A stretch of DNA of 64,000 nt from Flammula alnicola. Taxonomy: Eukaryota > Basidiomycota > Agaricomycetes > Agaricales > Strophariaceae. A model generated the notes under the pieces. That model ran no database searches and was not told the DNA's origin. It was given only the letters and a program-made list of their open reading frames with translations. This document shows, one piece after another, positions 12,704 through 27,524 of this stretch. Both the position numbers and the translations under genes were made by a program. Every line of letters starts with the position of its first letter. The first letter of the stretch is position 1. The stretch lies in the NCBI GenBank assembly GCA_015499995.1, contig JADNRV010000232.1, forward strand, positions 1 to 64,000. Reading direction: 5' to 3'.

Positions 12704-13847
12704 TCACAGCCCGTGGACAATCGATATCGATTCACTGACCTTCTTGGCTGGCTTCGACGCGGGCTTCGAGGCAGGCTTTGACCGTGGCTTGGCAGCAGCA
12801 GTCGTCGTCTAAAATCACTCAAAATAAGCTTCCATTAACTATCCACTGAAAAACACAAACCTTCTTCGTTGTCGTCTTGGACGCAGGGCCAGCAGCCTTC
12901 TTCACAGGGGCTTTCTTCGCAGCCGCCGTCTTCGCCTTGGCAGCAGGCGTCGTCCCCGTCACTGCCTATTCCGGAAATATCAATAAAAAACACGCCATCA
13001 GACAAGTACACAAACAATCAACTCACCTTCTTCGCCGCGCCCCTCTTGGAGGGCGCCGTTGTCTTCTTCGTGCTCGTCGTAGCCTTGGCCTTGCCTGCCA
13101 GCACCTTCTTGGGTGCAGCGGTCGCCTTCTTCGCAGTAGGAGCCTTGGCAGCGGGTTTCTTGACGGTCGCGGGTTTGGAAGCAGGTTTGGCAGCAGCGGA
13201 CTTGGAAGGGGGCTTCGAGTTCTGCCAAATACATATCAGGACATGTCATCAACGAAAACTACCGAAAAGTACACACCTCTTTGGACGCAGAGGCGGCCTT
13301 GGCTTTGGGCGCGAGCTTGACTTTTCCAGACGGGCCCTTGGGGAGGTAGAACAGCCCGGTCTCGGCTCCGCTCGCAATAGCGCGGTTAAGCTGCGACAAG
13401 TTGATACCCACAACATCGACCTTGTATTTCTCCTCCGCAAACTACAACCCGAACACCGTCAGCCAGCACGCTCAAAATAAATAAATAAACCACCATGCCA
13501 CAGACCTTCTTGATAGTCAAACGCGAAACACCCTGGCGGACATCTTCCTTGTTCTCGATGATGCATTCCTAAAAACAAAAAAAGCAACGTCAGAAAAAAG
13601 AACGTGGCACGAAAACAGACCAACCAACCTTGATGATATCCTTCCACGACGGACGTCCCGTAGCAGCAGGCTTAGCCTTGCTATCAGCCTTCGCCTTGGG
13701 TTTAGCAGCAGCCTTCGCCTTGGGCGCAGCCGTCTTCTTAGTAGTAGTAGCCACCTTCTTGGCAGCAGAGCGGGGAGCCTTGGTCGCAGACGACGTCGAG
13801 ACCTCAGGCGCAGGGGAAGGAGAAGGAGTAGCTTCTACAGCAGACAT
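12704..13847 (-). CDS. Linker histone H1 (copy A)
   Basis: A linker histone that binds nucleosome entry/exit DNA. The ATG at 13847 begins MSAVEATPSPSPAPEV and is followed by an Ala/Lys/Pro-rich tail. The globular winged-helix (H15) domain starts at RPSWKDIIK and continues over short introns with ECIIENKEDVRQGVSRLTIKK, FAEEKYKVDVVGINLSQLNR and GLFYLPKGPSGKVKL. The C-terminal tail is rich in AAKK, KPASK and KAPTAKK repeats, in several exons. The last exon reads SKPASKPAKK; as written it runs on to a TGA at 12704-12706 (KKVSESISIVHGL), but GTCAGT after PAKK could be another donor, so the C-terminus is uncertain. A MITE lies 92 bp upstream of the start. Confidence 0.88.
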
Positions 13848-13938
13848 TACTGGTGATAAATTGTTGAGGGTAAGTTGAAGATGGGAGGTGGTAGCACCGA
13901 ATCGTTGATGATGAAGAGGAAAAAAGTTGAAAAAGATA

Positions 13939-14577
13939 CAGTGTAATACACCTCCTTGACACACTATACTTCCTTGACACAAATGGATCCTGACACCTCA
14001 ATTTTGATCCAAATAGCCTTAAATTGTGCATGGACATTCCATTATATGTTGATTGTATCCAAGCAAATTTTTAAGAAGAGGGCTTAAGGTATGCGCGTCG
14101 TGGATAGGTTTCTGTCTCGAAATTTCGGCCTTTTTTGGTTCATAAGGATCTTTCCTTGGCCTCAGAGCCAAAGTTTCCTTACCTTTCCTTATCTTGACAA
14201 TATAATACGCTTTTAAGAGATTGGGAAAACTCCTTTTATCCTTTGATGGTCTGAAATTCACTCAATTTCTGCCCCAGGATGGTCAAAAGACGAAAGGTAA
14301 ATATAAAAGTGTGACTCGAAAGCCATTTTTGGCTGTCACACCCGCTGAATTTAGCGGAGGTCACGCTGTGTCAAGGAAGTGTATTTGTGACATTCTGGAT
14401 CTTTTCAAATATTCAAATACTCTACTTCATACGTCCCCGGAGTGGTCTCAATTTTTTGATAAATTAGGTGTGTATATGGTCTGTCATATGCCTGCACAAA
14501 GAGAGAACTTGAGAGCCCGCCGTTGTTGTGGAATTTTGCGATCTTGATCTCTTGTGTCAAGGAAGTGTATTACACTG
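13939..14577. mobile_element. TA-flanked MITE (Tc1/mariner-like), 639 bp, upstream of histone H1
   Basis: Both ends carry a terminal inverted repeat of about 25 bp starting CAGTGTAATACAC and continuing (C/T)TCCTTGACACA, with one mismatch. The ends are directly bordered by TA on each side (13937-13938 and 14578-14579), the target duplication expected of Tc1/mariner-type insertion. The motif CTTCCTTGACACA also recurs inside, at about 13969 in one orientation and about 14367 in the other, so the arms are partly duplicated. A hairpin with CCGCTGAATTTAGCGG lies at about 14343-14358. There is no transposase frame, so it is non-autonomous. Its left end lies 92 bp upstream of the H1 copy A start codon. 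Confidence 0.85.
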
Positions 14578-14838
14578 TACAGAAGCGGCCGTCCTATTTA
14601 TGCAAGGCGCTAGGTCGCGTCCCGCCGATCGATCACATGATGTGCCATAGTGGCTGTGCTGACTTTCGTTGTTTGTTGATTCCAATTCAGCCAGTGGCGC
14701 GTCGCGTCGCGCGGAGCACGTGGTACTGGACTGAAGGCATGGAACAATGCATTGCCCTCCATAATCCATTGTCTTTCAGAAGAATTCAATATTCAATTTC
14801 ATCAATTGTAGCCAAAACAAGAGGTAAATATCTATCTA

Positions 14839-16979
14839 TTACAACTTCCTAACCAACACAAACGCCCCATTCGTCTGCACCCTCGCCCTCACATCCATCG
14901 GCGTCCACCCATCATCCCCCTCCTCCTGCGGCTCCTGCACCTCCGCACCCCCAACACCAACATTAACATAATCCTCGACACCAACGCGCTTGCCCACCGG
15001 CGGGCCGCGCGCGAGGAGATCCCCCACCGGGTCCGCGCCGCCCTCCACCGCCTCATCGTCCACGCCCACCAGCTTGACCTCCACGTTCACGGTTGGGGGG
15101 CCGGTGTGCGCTACCGATGGCGCTACTGCTGCTGCTGCGGGCTGGTCTTTGGCAGCGGTTTTGGTGGGTATATCTTGCAAGTCCAACGGATGCGAAGCGA
15201 GTACAGGCGCAGCCACGAGTGGGTGCGTGAACGCATTGACGAGCGGCACCGACAGTGCGATCCTCGCAGGCGTCAACAGCTCGTTGTCGACGTGTCCTGC
15301 CCATCAAAAAAAATAAACGAATGAGCAAATGCAACAAAGCAGCGTAATAAAAATAAAAAAGCACGCACCTCCACTGACGATGACAGCTCTAAGCGTGGCG
15401 GCCACGTGGCCGAGGACCTTGACCCGAGCACCGTCAAACACCAGCCGATCCCACAGACTCTGGTTCGTGATAAAGCCGTCCATGACGCCTGCGACTTTAT
15501 GGCGCCACGCAAACGAGTGCAAGAACCACGAGGACTTGGCTGCGGAAATTATACCAGACACCAGCGAGCCCAGGTGCGCGGGCTTCAGGAAGACAACGGT
15601 AGGCGATGGGATGGGGTATTTCCGTGTTGCGATGACCTCTGCGTTTTCAGGCTTGACGTCGTCTAATCAAAAGTCCATGAGTTATTGACATGTCAAACAT
15701 CGAAATAGGCACTCACGTTCATCTGCGTGGTATAGCTCAGAACTGGGAACAGATGCAAAGCTTGTGCCCTCATAAATAGCCGTGTAAGCAATAGCGCGGC
15801 CGTACGCAGTGCTCATAGAGTGCGCAGACACAATGGTGTCCAACGGCGACAAGGCATTCGACAGAGGGAACAGAGCGCGCACGGCGGCAACACCTGCGGT
15901 CATGTTCTCGTGTGTAAATTGCGCTCCGTGCACTTGGCCAGACTCGGTCTCATAGAAAGAAACAGTGAATACGTCACTTGGCTCTGAGAATCGAACGAGT
16001 TAATATATCGTTCCCCAATACGTAAAATAAAGACGAACTAGGCAGAGGGCTGAGAATTTTCTCGACTTTAAATCCTTCGCGTTCGAGTTCGGCGAACTTG
16101 AGGACCTTGACGTTGCTAGCGACACTAGCCATGGTCTGTGCACTGGGCTCGCCGACGACGACGATGGTGTGTTCCGTCTGGCGCTCGCTCGAGTCGTAGA
16201 TGAGTTCGAGGAGTTGGGGGAGGAGGAAAGCATGGGTGATGATAGCGGAGGGGGGATGGGCCTCGAGGACGGGGGAAAGCAAGCTGGATGAGGAAAGTGT
16301 GATGGATTTGACGGAATGAGAGGCCAGTGCAAGGTCTGCGACGATGAACTCTGCCAGTGGAAATGATTTGTCAGATGGGAATCGTGGACTTTAGTTGAGA
16401 AATGTGGGTACCGAGACAGTCGTTGAGCAATAGAAGAACGATTGAGTTTTGGGGCTGGATATGTGAAAGGCGAAGAAGACCTGTGCCAAAGGCAGCCGCG
16501 CGGTCAATGAGATGACCGTTGGTTAACTAGCCAAAAACAACCGCCGGTGTTAGTATTACAGATTAGAACCAGCGCTTATTCGCAAACTTATCGTACCTTT
16601 GTCGACCACAAGGTTCTAGGGGCCTCCACCTCGGGTTTGACGAAATCCGCGAGGATGTGAACATCTTTTCCAGGCCTTACAGGGAACTAGTGAAGAAGCA
16701 AATACAAGGAAGATGAGGACAAGAAGATGAGGAAAAGAAATTCAAAGAGAAGAGGTGGCGACTGACCCTTCCCATTAAGCCTGTGCCATAGTTTCTGTAG
16801 ACAGCACTCTCGCCAGGGTTGCGTGCGCGGCCGACGTCACTCTGTCGCCCGAGGAGGATGGGGTGGACGAGAGGCTGGGGTTTGTAAAGATTGTTGAGGA
16901 GGAAGACAGTAGCACCGATGAGAGCGAGAAGGATGGTGAGGTCGTCGGTGAGCAGGTAGTCAGAGACGGACGGGGCCAT
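14839..16979 (-). CDS. Acyl-CoA synthetase-like (AMP-binding family) protein with degenerate motifs
   Basis: The ATG at 16979 begins MAPSVSDYLLTDDLTILLAL, with a hydrophobic segment (about residues 10-30) that may anchor it to a membrane. Next come HPILLGRQSDVGRARNPGESAVYRNYGTGL and an adenylation-type fold with several introns. Where active enzymes have the TSGTTG-type phosphate loop, this reads VSFYETESGQVHGAQFTHEN. The region around AVIVSGG and LLARGPPVGKRVG matches later family segments. The conserved GD motif and the C-terminal lysine domain are absent; the protein ends NGAFVLVRKL. The N-terminal pattern is typical of fungal long-chain acyl-CoA synthetase-like proteins. It is likely a non-catalytic or strongly diverged member. 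It sits between two H1 genes and shares a divergent promoter with H1 copy B. Confidence 0.7.
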
Positions 16980-17530
16980 GGTGGTGTCAAAGTCGAGCTG
17001 AGAGAGGTGTCCGCTGACGGTTTACCAGGTGTTCCCGATTTGGAAAGGGTAAGGTCGGCTAATCCCTTTGCTCAGCTTTGCCTCTTGTCCTCATCCTCTC
17101 GTCCTCTCTATCCTCTCTGCAATATCACATCCACCTTGCCAGCTCTCTCTTTGCCTCTAATGTCTTCTGTACTGGATAAATGCACGGACAGTCAACCACA
17201 ACGCGAGTTTAACGCGTCTGGCTTGGCTGTACATCCACCTTGTTCTCTCGTCTGTCACTAGCACGCGTTCTGACCCCGATAGATGGCACTTGCAAAAGTT
17301 TAGACTGGCCACGGACGGTGGCGCAACCTCTCCCACCCTCACCGCTCGCCTCCCATCACCTCTTAGCCTGCCCTTTTTTTGGCTGGGGGCAAGGTAGGCG
17401 TCCGTGCGCGCTATTCCTCCCACGTGATGCTCGATGGTGGCTCTGGGTGTTCCGAATTGACCTCCCCTTCCCCTCCTTGTCTCCCTCCTTTTCCCATCCC
17501 TCCCTTTGCACAGCCCTTGTCCACATCCCA
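16980..17530. promoter_or_regulatory. Divergent promoter region, acyl-CoA synthetase-like gene and histone H1 copy B
   Basis: A 551-bp interval between two start codons facing outwards. It has strong pyrimidine-rich tracts on the plus strand directly before the H1 start (about 17450-17530), common in fungal promoters. No TATA box of clear quality and no coding region were identified. Shared regulation is inference. Confidence 0.5.
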
Positions 17531-18696
17531 ATGCCTACCGCAACCAAGAAAGCATCCACCAAGGCATCCCCAAAGACCAATGCTGCTGCCATAAAGGCTC
17601 ATCATGCCACCCACCCAACCTGGGTAGACATGATCAAGGTATGCCACAATCCACTCCCTCTTTCCTCTCCAATATCTGTCATCCACACCCTCCTCATCCT
17701 TATCTGCCTCTAGGAATGCATCGCAGGCCATCCTGAGGATGCCCGCGCTGGGGTTTCTCGTCCGACCATCAAGAAGGTACGTCACCGCCGTCCCTCCGTC
17801 AGATGTTCATTATCGCTCACTCTCTGATGTTCCTCCCGCTAATATTCAACAGTTCGTTGGGGATAAATATCACATCGACCTCAATGCCGCTGCCGCTAGC
17901 CAGCTCAACCGTGCAATCACCACCGGCAACGAGAAGGGCATCTTCCTTCTTCCCAAAGGTTCGTGCTTTCTCAGAATCTTTGTCTCATACTATCATGTCC
18001 TCATCGCTGGGTCTCAGGTCCCTCGGGCAAAGTCAAGCTCGCTCCCATCGGAGGCAGGCCCCGCGCTGACTCTGCCAAAGAGGTGAAACAGCACCACCTT
18101 TGTCATCCGCGCATGTTCCATCATTGCTGACATCGTACATACTTAGAATGCCCCCGTTTTGAAGAAACCTATTGCTGCAAAGGCCGCTGCCACCAAGACC
18201 AAGCCTGTCGCTGCAAAGCCTGCCGCTGCAAAGCCTTCCACCGTCAAGAAACCCGCAGCTCGCGCTGCTGCGGCCAAGCCCAAGGCAGAGACCAATAATA
18301 AGACCAAGGCCGCGAAGCCTGCCGCCGCCGTCACCGCTAAGAAACCTGCTGCGACGAAAAAGGCTCCCGTCAAGAAGGCCATTGCTACTCCCAAGAAGGT
18401 AGCAGCTATCAAGAAGCCTGGCGCGACCAAGAAAGCCACGACTGCAAAGAAAGGTGCTGCAAAGAAGGTATGTTTTTGTATCCTCTACTTTTGTCGTTAT
18501 AGCCTTTCTTATTATTTCGTTTTAGGCTGTTACTGGTGAAGTCAAGAAACCAGCCTCGAAGCCAAAGTCGAAGACGGTGACCGCTGCGGCCAAGGCTAAG
18601 CCCGCCTCGAAAGCTAAGCCTGCGTCCAAAGCCAAACCCGCGTCCAAGGCCAAGCCTGCGTCAAAGGCCAAGCCAGCTTCAAAGACTGAAGCTTGA
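17531..18696 (+). CDS. Linker histone H1 (copy B)
   Basis: The ATG at 17531 begins MPTATKKASTKASPKTN. The globular domain is THPTWVDMIK, ECIAGHPEDARAGVSRPTIKK, FVGDKYHIDLNAAAASQLNR, then GIFLLPKG and PSGKVKLAPIG. These pieces are split by introns at about 17639-17713, 17777-17862 and 17959 onward, plus two more in the tail. The tail is Lys/Ala/Pro-rich and ends with five near-identical KAKPAS repeats before KTEA and TGA (18694-18696). Intron positions around the globular domain match those of copy A, indicating duplication, but the tails differ, so the two may have distinct DNA-compaction roles. Confidence 0.9.
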
Positions 18697-19072
18697 CCTG
18701 CTATTTCCTTGCTGACTTTTCTATCATTCGCGACCCGTTGAAGTATATAGGACCTTTGACAGGGTGTATTTGTATCTGCGGTGGATTGTCCATCATCGTT
18801 TCTTGAGTGCTCCTGAAGTATGTAATTTTTCTGTACATATATCTACTATGTGCGAGAGGCCCGACGCACATGTACATACACGATGTTTTTCTCTGATATA
18901 TAATTTTGACCTTTGTTGTGGTAAATTATGAGATCTAAGTGCTGAGAGTGACTCTTGCTTTTCATCCGTGATGACCACTTCCATCCACTCCTCTCTCTGT
19001 GACCCCTCTTCCTCGCTCTCAGTCGACATCAAGTAAACGACTCACACTACACGAAAGACCCAACAGCTCATC
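18697..19072. other. Intergenic: H1 3' side and TEL2 promoter
   Basis: A 376-bp gap between two plus-strand genes. The left part is AT-rich with ATATA stretches that fit an H1 3' untranslated region; the right part carries CT-rich tracts before the TEL2 ATG. No gene or repeat seen. Confidence 0.5.
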
Positions 19073-22000
19073 ATGGACTCCGATTCCCGAGCCCAGATCC
19101 AGGAACTCCTTGACCAACTGCACACCCAAATCGCGGATCTCCCAACCCTCCTCGGCCTGCTCAGCAGCCCTCTCGACGCCATCGGCCTCCTCCCGCCCCA
19201 GTTCCGCCGGTACAACACCCGCCCCCTCCCTTCCAACGCCTTGACCCTCCGGAAACACGTCCCCCAGATCCAGCGCGTGCTCCTCACGCACATCGCCCCC
19301 GCATGGAGCGCGGTGCTCGCCGAGCCGGAGCAGCACAACGCGCACATGCTCTTGGAGCAGTATTTCTGCCCCGACGTGTTCACCAACGCCCTGCCGCAGG
19401 CAGGCGAGGTCGCGATGCTCGCGTATGCCACGCTCGTGTCGTCGACGGTGCCGCTGACGGCGTATGCGATCCGGTTGCTGGGGCGCTTGGCTGTGGAGTA
19501 TCCTGTGGATCGGCTGTACGGGGCAGCGTTTGCACGGAGGGACTTGCTTAAAGTGGCGCGGGGCGTCGCTTGGGAGGATTGTGTCAAGAATGTTTGCATG
19601 GTTCCTGCGAAAGTGGCCAACGCGGTCGCTGGCAAGGGTGAGGATATCCCACCGGTGCTGGAGAATGCGCCGTATTTCAATAACCTCAGCGTACGATGTG
19701 AAGAGTTGATATTTTCGTTGTCGACGAAATCGACGGCAGGTGCATTTTCTTTTTTTGCACGTTGATGTCCTTGGTTGGATGTGTACTGATAGTTTTACAC
19801 TTGTAGATGCGTTGCCTTCCCTCGCATATTTGTTGGGCAAGCTCGTAAATATAGGACTCTTCCCTCCAAGTCCTCCCGTCGCCCGTTCGCAGCCATCCTT
19901 CTTCCAAGCGACGCTGCCCTCCATCCGTTCTCGCCTCCACTCATCATCGGCCGCTACTACTACTAACGGCTACTCTGCATTTTGGTCCTCCTTATTCCTT
20001 GCCATCCCTTCGAGTCTTGCGCTCCAATCCATCTTGACGTCGCTCTTCGCAACGCTATCTACCATCGAACCGCCGACAGACGACTCGCCGAGTAAACGCG
20101 CACGGGTGAGACAAGAAGCGGCTCTGCTCGACGCGCTGGTGGGGAAGATCACCCCGGAAAAGCAAGAGTTGTGGGAGATCGGCACGAGCTTGATGATGAG
20201 CCGCGACTGGCACGAGTCCTACGCGCGCGTCTTTGTTTGTTGGCTCTCTGGAGGGTCGCGGAGCGGTCAGGTTGATCTGAAAGGCATGTTTTTATTTATT
20301 CCCGAGTTCGTTTGGATAACGACGGGCTGACAAGCTGGATCTCGTGCTAGTGTAGTTCTCGATGCGTTCCTTGAGATGGTTCTTGATACGTGGTCGTCTC
20401 CTGAGCATGTCAAGCATTCGTTGATCTCGCGGCATCGGTGTGAGTATTTTTTTACCGACATCCTAGTAACGAAGGCTGACTAGCAGCTTGGTACAGATAT
20501 AACATCGCTGCTACTCGTTACAGTTTCGTATTTTCCTCCTTCTTCTCCCTACGTCCAAGGCTTGGTATCGACGCCCAATTTCATCAACGGGATCAGCATC
20601 TATATCTCGCACCTCGACCAATCCGTTCGCCGCTGTGGGATGCTTGCTGCAGAGGTCATCGCGCGCCTCTGCGACAAGAAACTCAACTTTGACGGCTGGG
20701 AAGGCGATGAATTGAACAAAGTGTGGTGTCGGGCTCTGCGGCAGCTCGTCAAGGCGCGCGATGTAGATGCTCCTTTCGACCAGGAAGAGGCGGAGGAAGA
20801 GGTGGCAATAGAAGAGATAGCAGCACCAGGCGCTGTCGAGGCCATGGCGCATAAAGAGGATGTCCCCAGAGCAACCTTCGTAACCACCGCTGACGGGTAT
20901 GATTCGGACGACTCGATGACAGGCTACGCGTCTCCGCCCTCGTCTCGGTCTGCATCGCCTACGCCCTCTGAGCTCGCCGAGATAGAGAAAGACCCCACGC
21001 TCAACGTTGGACTCAAAAAGGTCCCTCGACCTGTTTATCTCGCGCAGCTTGGGGATCTGCTGCGTGGAGGTGGTGCTAAAGTCGGCCCAGACGACCCGCA
21101 TGAAGCTGACCGGATCGAAATGGCGCTTAATTCTGCAGAGGAGCTGATTCGCAAGAAGAAGGGGTATGGAACGGAGCTAGGTGCGTCTTGTTTTCGCTGG
21201 TTTTATGTTTATGCATGCCGTGATATGGATCTGAGAGCTCACTTTTTTGTGCAGACGAGAATGCTGTCAATCTGGCGTATGCTCTGTTATCGTTGCAAGA
21301 CAACTTCGATCTCGAAGGATTCTCGGATAAACGTCAATGTGCCTTGAACGCTTTGGTTGCTGGTGCACCTCGGAAAGCTGCTCCGTATGTTAACTTTTTT
21401 TTGTTAATTTAGCTGGATCGGCATGCTGATCTTTTTGGACAGTGCACTTATTCAAGAATTTTTCAAAAACCAGTACGCTGTTGATCAACGATTTGTTGCC
21501 CTCAACGCTCTTGCACTTGGTGCTAGAGAGCTTGCGTCGTTGCCCATACCGCCTTCCAAGGTATCCGCTGATCGCACGGTGTTCCCAAGTAAAATGCTTC
21601 CAGCTCCTCTGCATCGGAAATACATTGCCGCAGGAAGGGCAGACACTGATCTCGTCCCACGCATTATGGACGACATTAGCAAACATGCATTAGACAAACA
21701 ACAGGAGTCGGCGGACAGCGTTCCAGAACTGGTTCGGGAACGTCGGCTGCGCATACAGAAACCGCGCGGAGTGACAGAGGTTACAACCTCGCTCAACCCG
21801 TTCTCGGACCTCCAAAAACCCATTCAACCGCCCAGTACAAGGTTTTTAGACGTCGCAGCTGAATTCTTCATCGTGCCTTTGATCAACCAGTTCTGGGCAT
21901 TCCTGCGCGACGAACAAGCCAGGGAAGACCGTACATCGCAGAATGAAGGACGCTCGCGATACCGTGGCGCAGGCACAGGCCTCATCCTCAACCCCCTTGT

Positions 22001-22463
22001 CCTCGCCCAATTTCTGAGGACACTCGCCATTCTCGTCAACGCCTCGCAAAACGCCCCTGAATGGCTCGCCATCATCGCCCCGGATTCTCTGGAGCTGGCA
22101 GTGACTCTTGGTACCAGGCCAGTGGCTCATATGGAGACGGCAGACGATGACGAAGGAGATGCGGCAGAGGACGGGCAGAAGGAGGCGTCGGTCCTTACGT
22201 CGGCCTTGGAGCTTGCCCTTGTTGTTCTCGATGGAGCGTTGGAAATTGACGGAGGGCGGATCTTGGGTCTTGAACATACTGCGCTTGTGCTTGGCCTTGG
22301 TGAGTGGGCAGGAAAGGTCTTTGCTAGCCTGGAGAAGGGCCTGAAGGTCCAGGGCGGAGGCGGCATGCACGAAGCAAAACTGAGCAGGGCTGCTGCAGGC
22401 GTTTTACTGAAGGTAGATGAGCTTACGTCCAAGTGGAGGAGATCTATGTTGGATACAAGATAA
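19073..22463 (+). CDS. TEL2: Telomere length regulation protein TEL2 (TTT complex)
   Basis: Tel2/TELO2 works with Tti1 and Tti2 as a co-chaperone that stabilises PIKK kinases (TOR, ATM/ATR type). The ATG at 19073 gives a helical-repeat protein. Exon 1 (to 19739) includes HNAHMLLEQYFCPDVFT, LLGRLAVEYPVDRLYG and WEDCVKNVCMVPAKVAN. After an intron at 19740-19806 come DALPSLAYLLGKLVNIGLFPP and QELWEIGTSLMMSRDWHESY. Later exons contain GISIYISHLDQSVRRCGMLA and AEVIARLCDKKLNFDGW, the conserved Telomere_reg-2 signature. Then an acidic linker, PRPVYLAQLGDLLR and the C-terminal helical block with FFIVPLINQFWAFL. The stop codon is only 52 bp from the stop of the convergent reductase gene. Confidence 0.9.
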
Positions 22464-22515
22464 TACATGTATTGATTTGTTTAACGACCGAAGACAAGGC
22501 ATGGCTTAGTGGTAA

Positions 22516-24172
<1,657 letters not shown>

Positions 24173-24360
24173 CTTAACTGTGGGAGTGTTTAGATACGAA
24201 GGAAATCAGGAACTTCAGGGCATTTATAAGTACTCACGTCTATCAGATACTAATACTGACGCAATTTCCCCAGACGGAAACGTCAAATGTTGAACACGGC
24301 ACGAATCCCGGGTTCCTCAGCTTTCAAGCAACCCCACCGGATGCGAGGACATCTCGAACT

Positions 24361-25014
24361 TGGAAAAACCGGGTGTCCGGGTGGCTGGCGGCTGGCTGGC
24401 TGTCCGGCCAGACATCACGTGCATGCCTCGCCGCTACAATCTGCTATAGTAATACTATTAGTATAACGTCCCTCAGTTGCCATTGTGTAAGTGTGCATTC
24501 TTTAATACTGTTATATATCTCCCGCAGTAATATCTATGTATGTAGATACTATTGAGGGCTTTATCCTATGAGCGTCCGACAGCGAGATAAGTCGCTGCCA
24601 CTGCTACTGCCCTTGTACCGCCCTTTACATATTGGGCGGGATTAATATTGTTTTGAATTAAAATTTACAGTCCCCGGAACACGCCCACCCTTCCCCAGAC
24701 CCCTGTTAATGATTCGAGAAAGGCGGGAAAAGTTGAAAGCAACCATGTCCAAAGTGAAAATAGCAGGCATGTCATGCATGACTGCTGCAGCAAATGACTG
24801 CCTCATAATTTACATATATAGTGAGATACTATCCTCCGTTGAAGGTTTATAATATATAGGTAGTATATTTATGAACGGGTGGGCGGGCTTGGGGCGCGGT
24901 AGGCGCTATCTCAAAGGTCGCCGCCGGAGACGGCAGTACATCTTCCCACCGCCCAAAATTTGCCCAAAATAGCCAGCCAGCCAGCCGCCAGCCACCGGCT
25001 GCCCGGTTTTTCCA
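24361..25014. mobile_element. Inverted-repeat element (~654 bp) between the two reductase genes
   Basis: The left arm (24361-24401) begins TGGAAAAACCGGG and runs into GGCTGGCGGCTGGCTGGCT. The right arm (24971-25014) is its reverse complement, with a few mismatches in the middle. Weaker similarity continues outward about 20-25 bp (around an ATCTC motif). The interior has no reading frame and contains GC-rich patches plus AT-rich stretches. This fits a MITE, or a transposon remnant inserted between duplicated genes. The exact ends and target duplication could not be fixed. Confidence 0.65.
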
Positions 25015-25303
25015 AATCTGAGATATTCTGCCGGATGCTAGCCGGCTGGGAAGGAATAGATAAGAATATCCTTGCCATTCAGAAGATAGATCTACGGCTG
25101 AGATTCTGAGATTGTAATTTACATAAGTACTGAGCCCAATTGTAACTACAGTTAAATTGCGACTTGGACGGGCAGAAGAATTAAGAAGCCTTAACCTAAG
25201 AAAATGGAAAAGGAATTGAAATGGTTACTTGTACCAGCCAAATTCAACTTCTTTTTCAGGCTCTGACTTCTTAAGGACGGTGGCTGGGATTTATGTGGCG
25301 TTT

Positions 25304-26944
<1,641 letters not shown>

Positions 26945-27141
26945 GTTTCTGGTGTATTCGATAAGAGGTGTGGGAGTGCCAGTAGTTAGCCATGAATACT
27001 CGAGAGGTTATATATGTCCCAGATGAAATGACGAAGTTAAGACTCAAGACGTCAGGTGATTGAAAAGTGACAAGCATAAGTTCTCGATGTTGACCCGATC
27101 CGCTTGCTAACGGGATGGAAAGAAGACGAAGCCTGAAATAT

Positions 27142-27402
27142 GTACGGCCGTCTGCACGCGTAGGTTCTCCGAACTTCGCAGTACTCTAGCTTTGTAATTG
27201 CTAGAGCTTTAGAACGGAGCAATCAACACAGGAGCCCCAGATGAAGCTGTACGGCCGACTGCACACGTACGTTCTCCGAACTTCGCAGTACTCTGGCTTT
27301 GTAATTGCTAGAGCTTTAGAACGGAGCAATCAACACAGGAGCCCCAGATGAAGCTGTACGGCCGACTGTACGCGTACGTTCTCCGAACTTCGCAGTACTC
27401 TA
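27142..27402. repeat. 107-bp tandem repeat, about 2.4 copies
   Basis: Units start at 27142, 27249 and 27356 with GTACGGCCG; the third is partial and ends near 27402. They differ at only a few positions (for example GTCTGCACGCG against GACTGCACACG). Each unit contains ACGTTCTCCGAACTTCGCAG and GAGCTTTAGAACGGAGC. They lie between the start of reductase copy 2 and the stop of the transporter gene, in the reductase upstream region. Confidence 0.92.
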
Positions 27403-27524
27403 CTTACATGTATAGATCTGCCTGGATAAGTTTATTTATAGCACTATACCGATAAGCCACATTCAAATCCTCGCGAGGCAAAACCAAAGCAAAACAAAGC
27501 AGTACGAGATAGGCACAGTGGCTA

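Noticed and set aside
14019..14261. 80-codon minus-strand frame with basic composition
   Set aside because: Falls inside the TA-flanked MITE; no similarity to a transposase seen.
14343..14358. Short similarity to the start of large-subunit rRNA (CCCGCTGAATTTAGCGG)
   Set aside because: Only about 10 bases agree and the string is explained as a perfect hairpin within the MITE.
27142..27402. CRISPR-like array
   Set aside because: Direct tandem 107-bp units without spacers, in a eukaryotic context.
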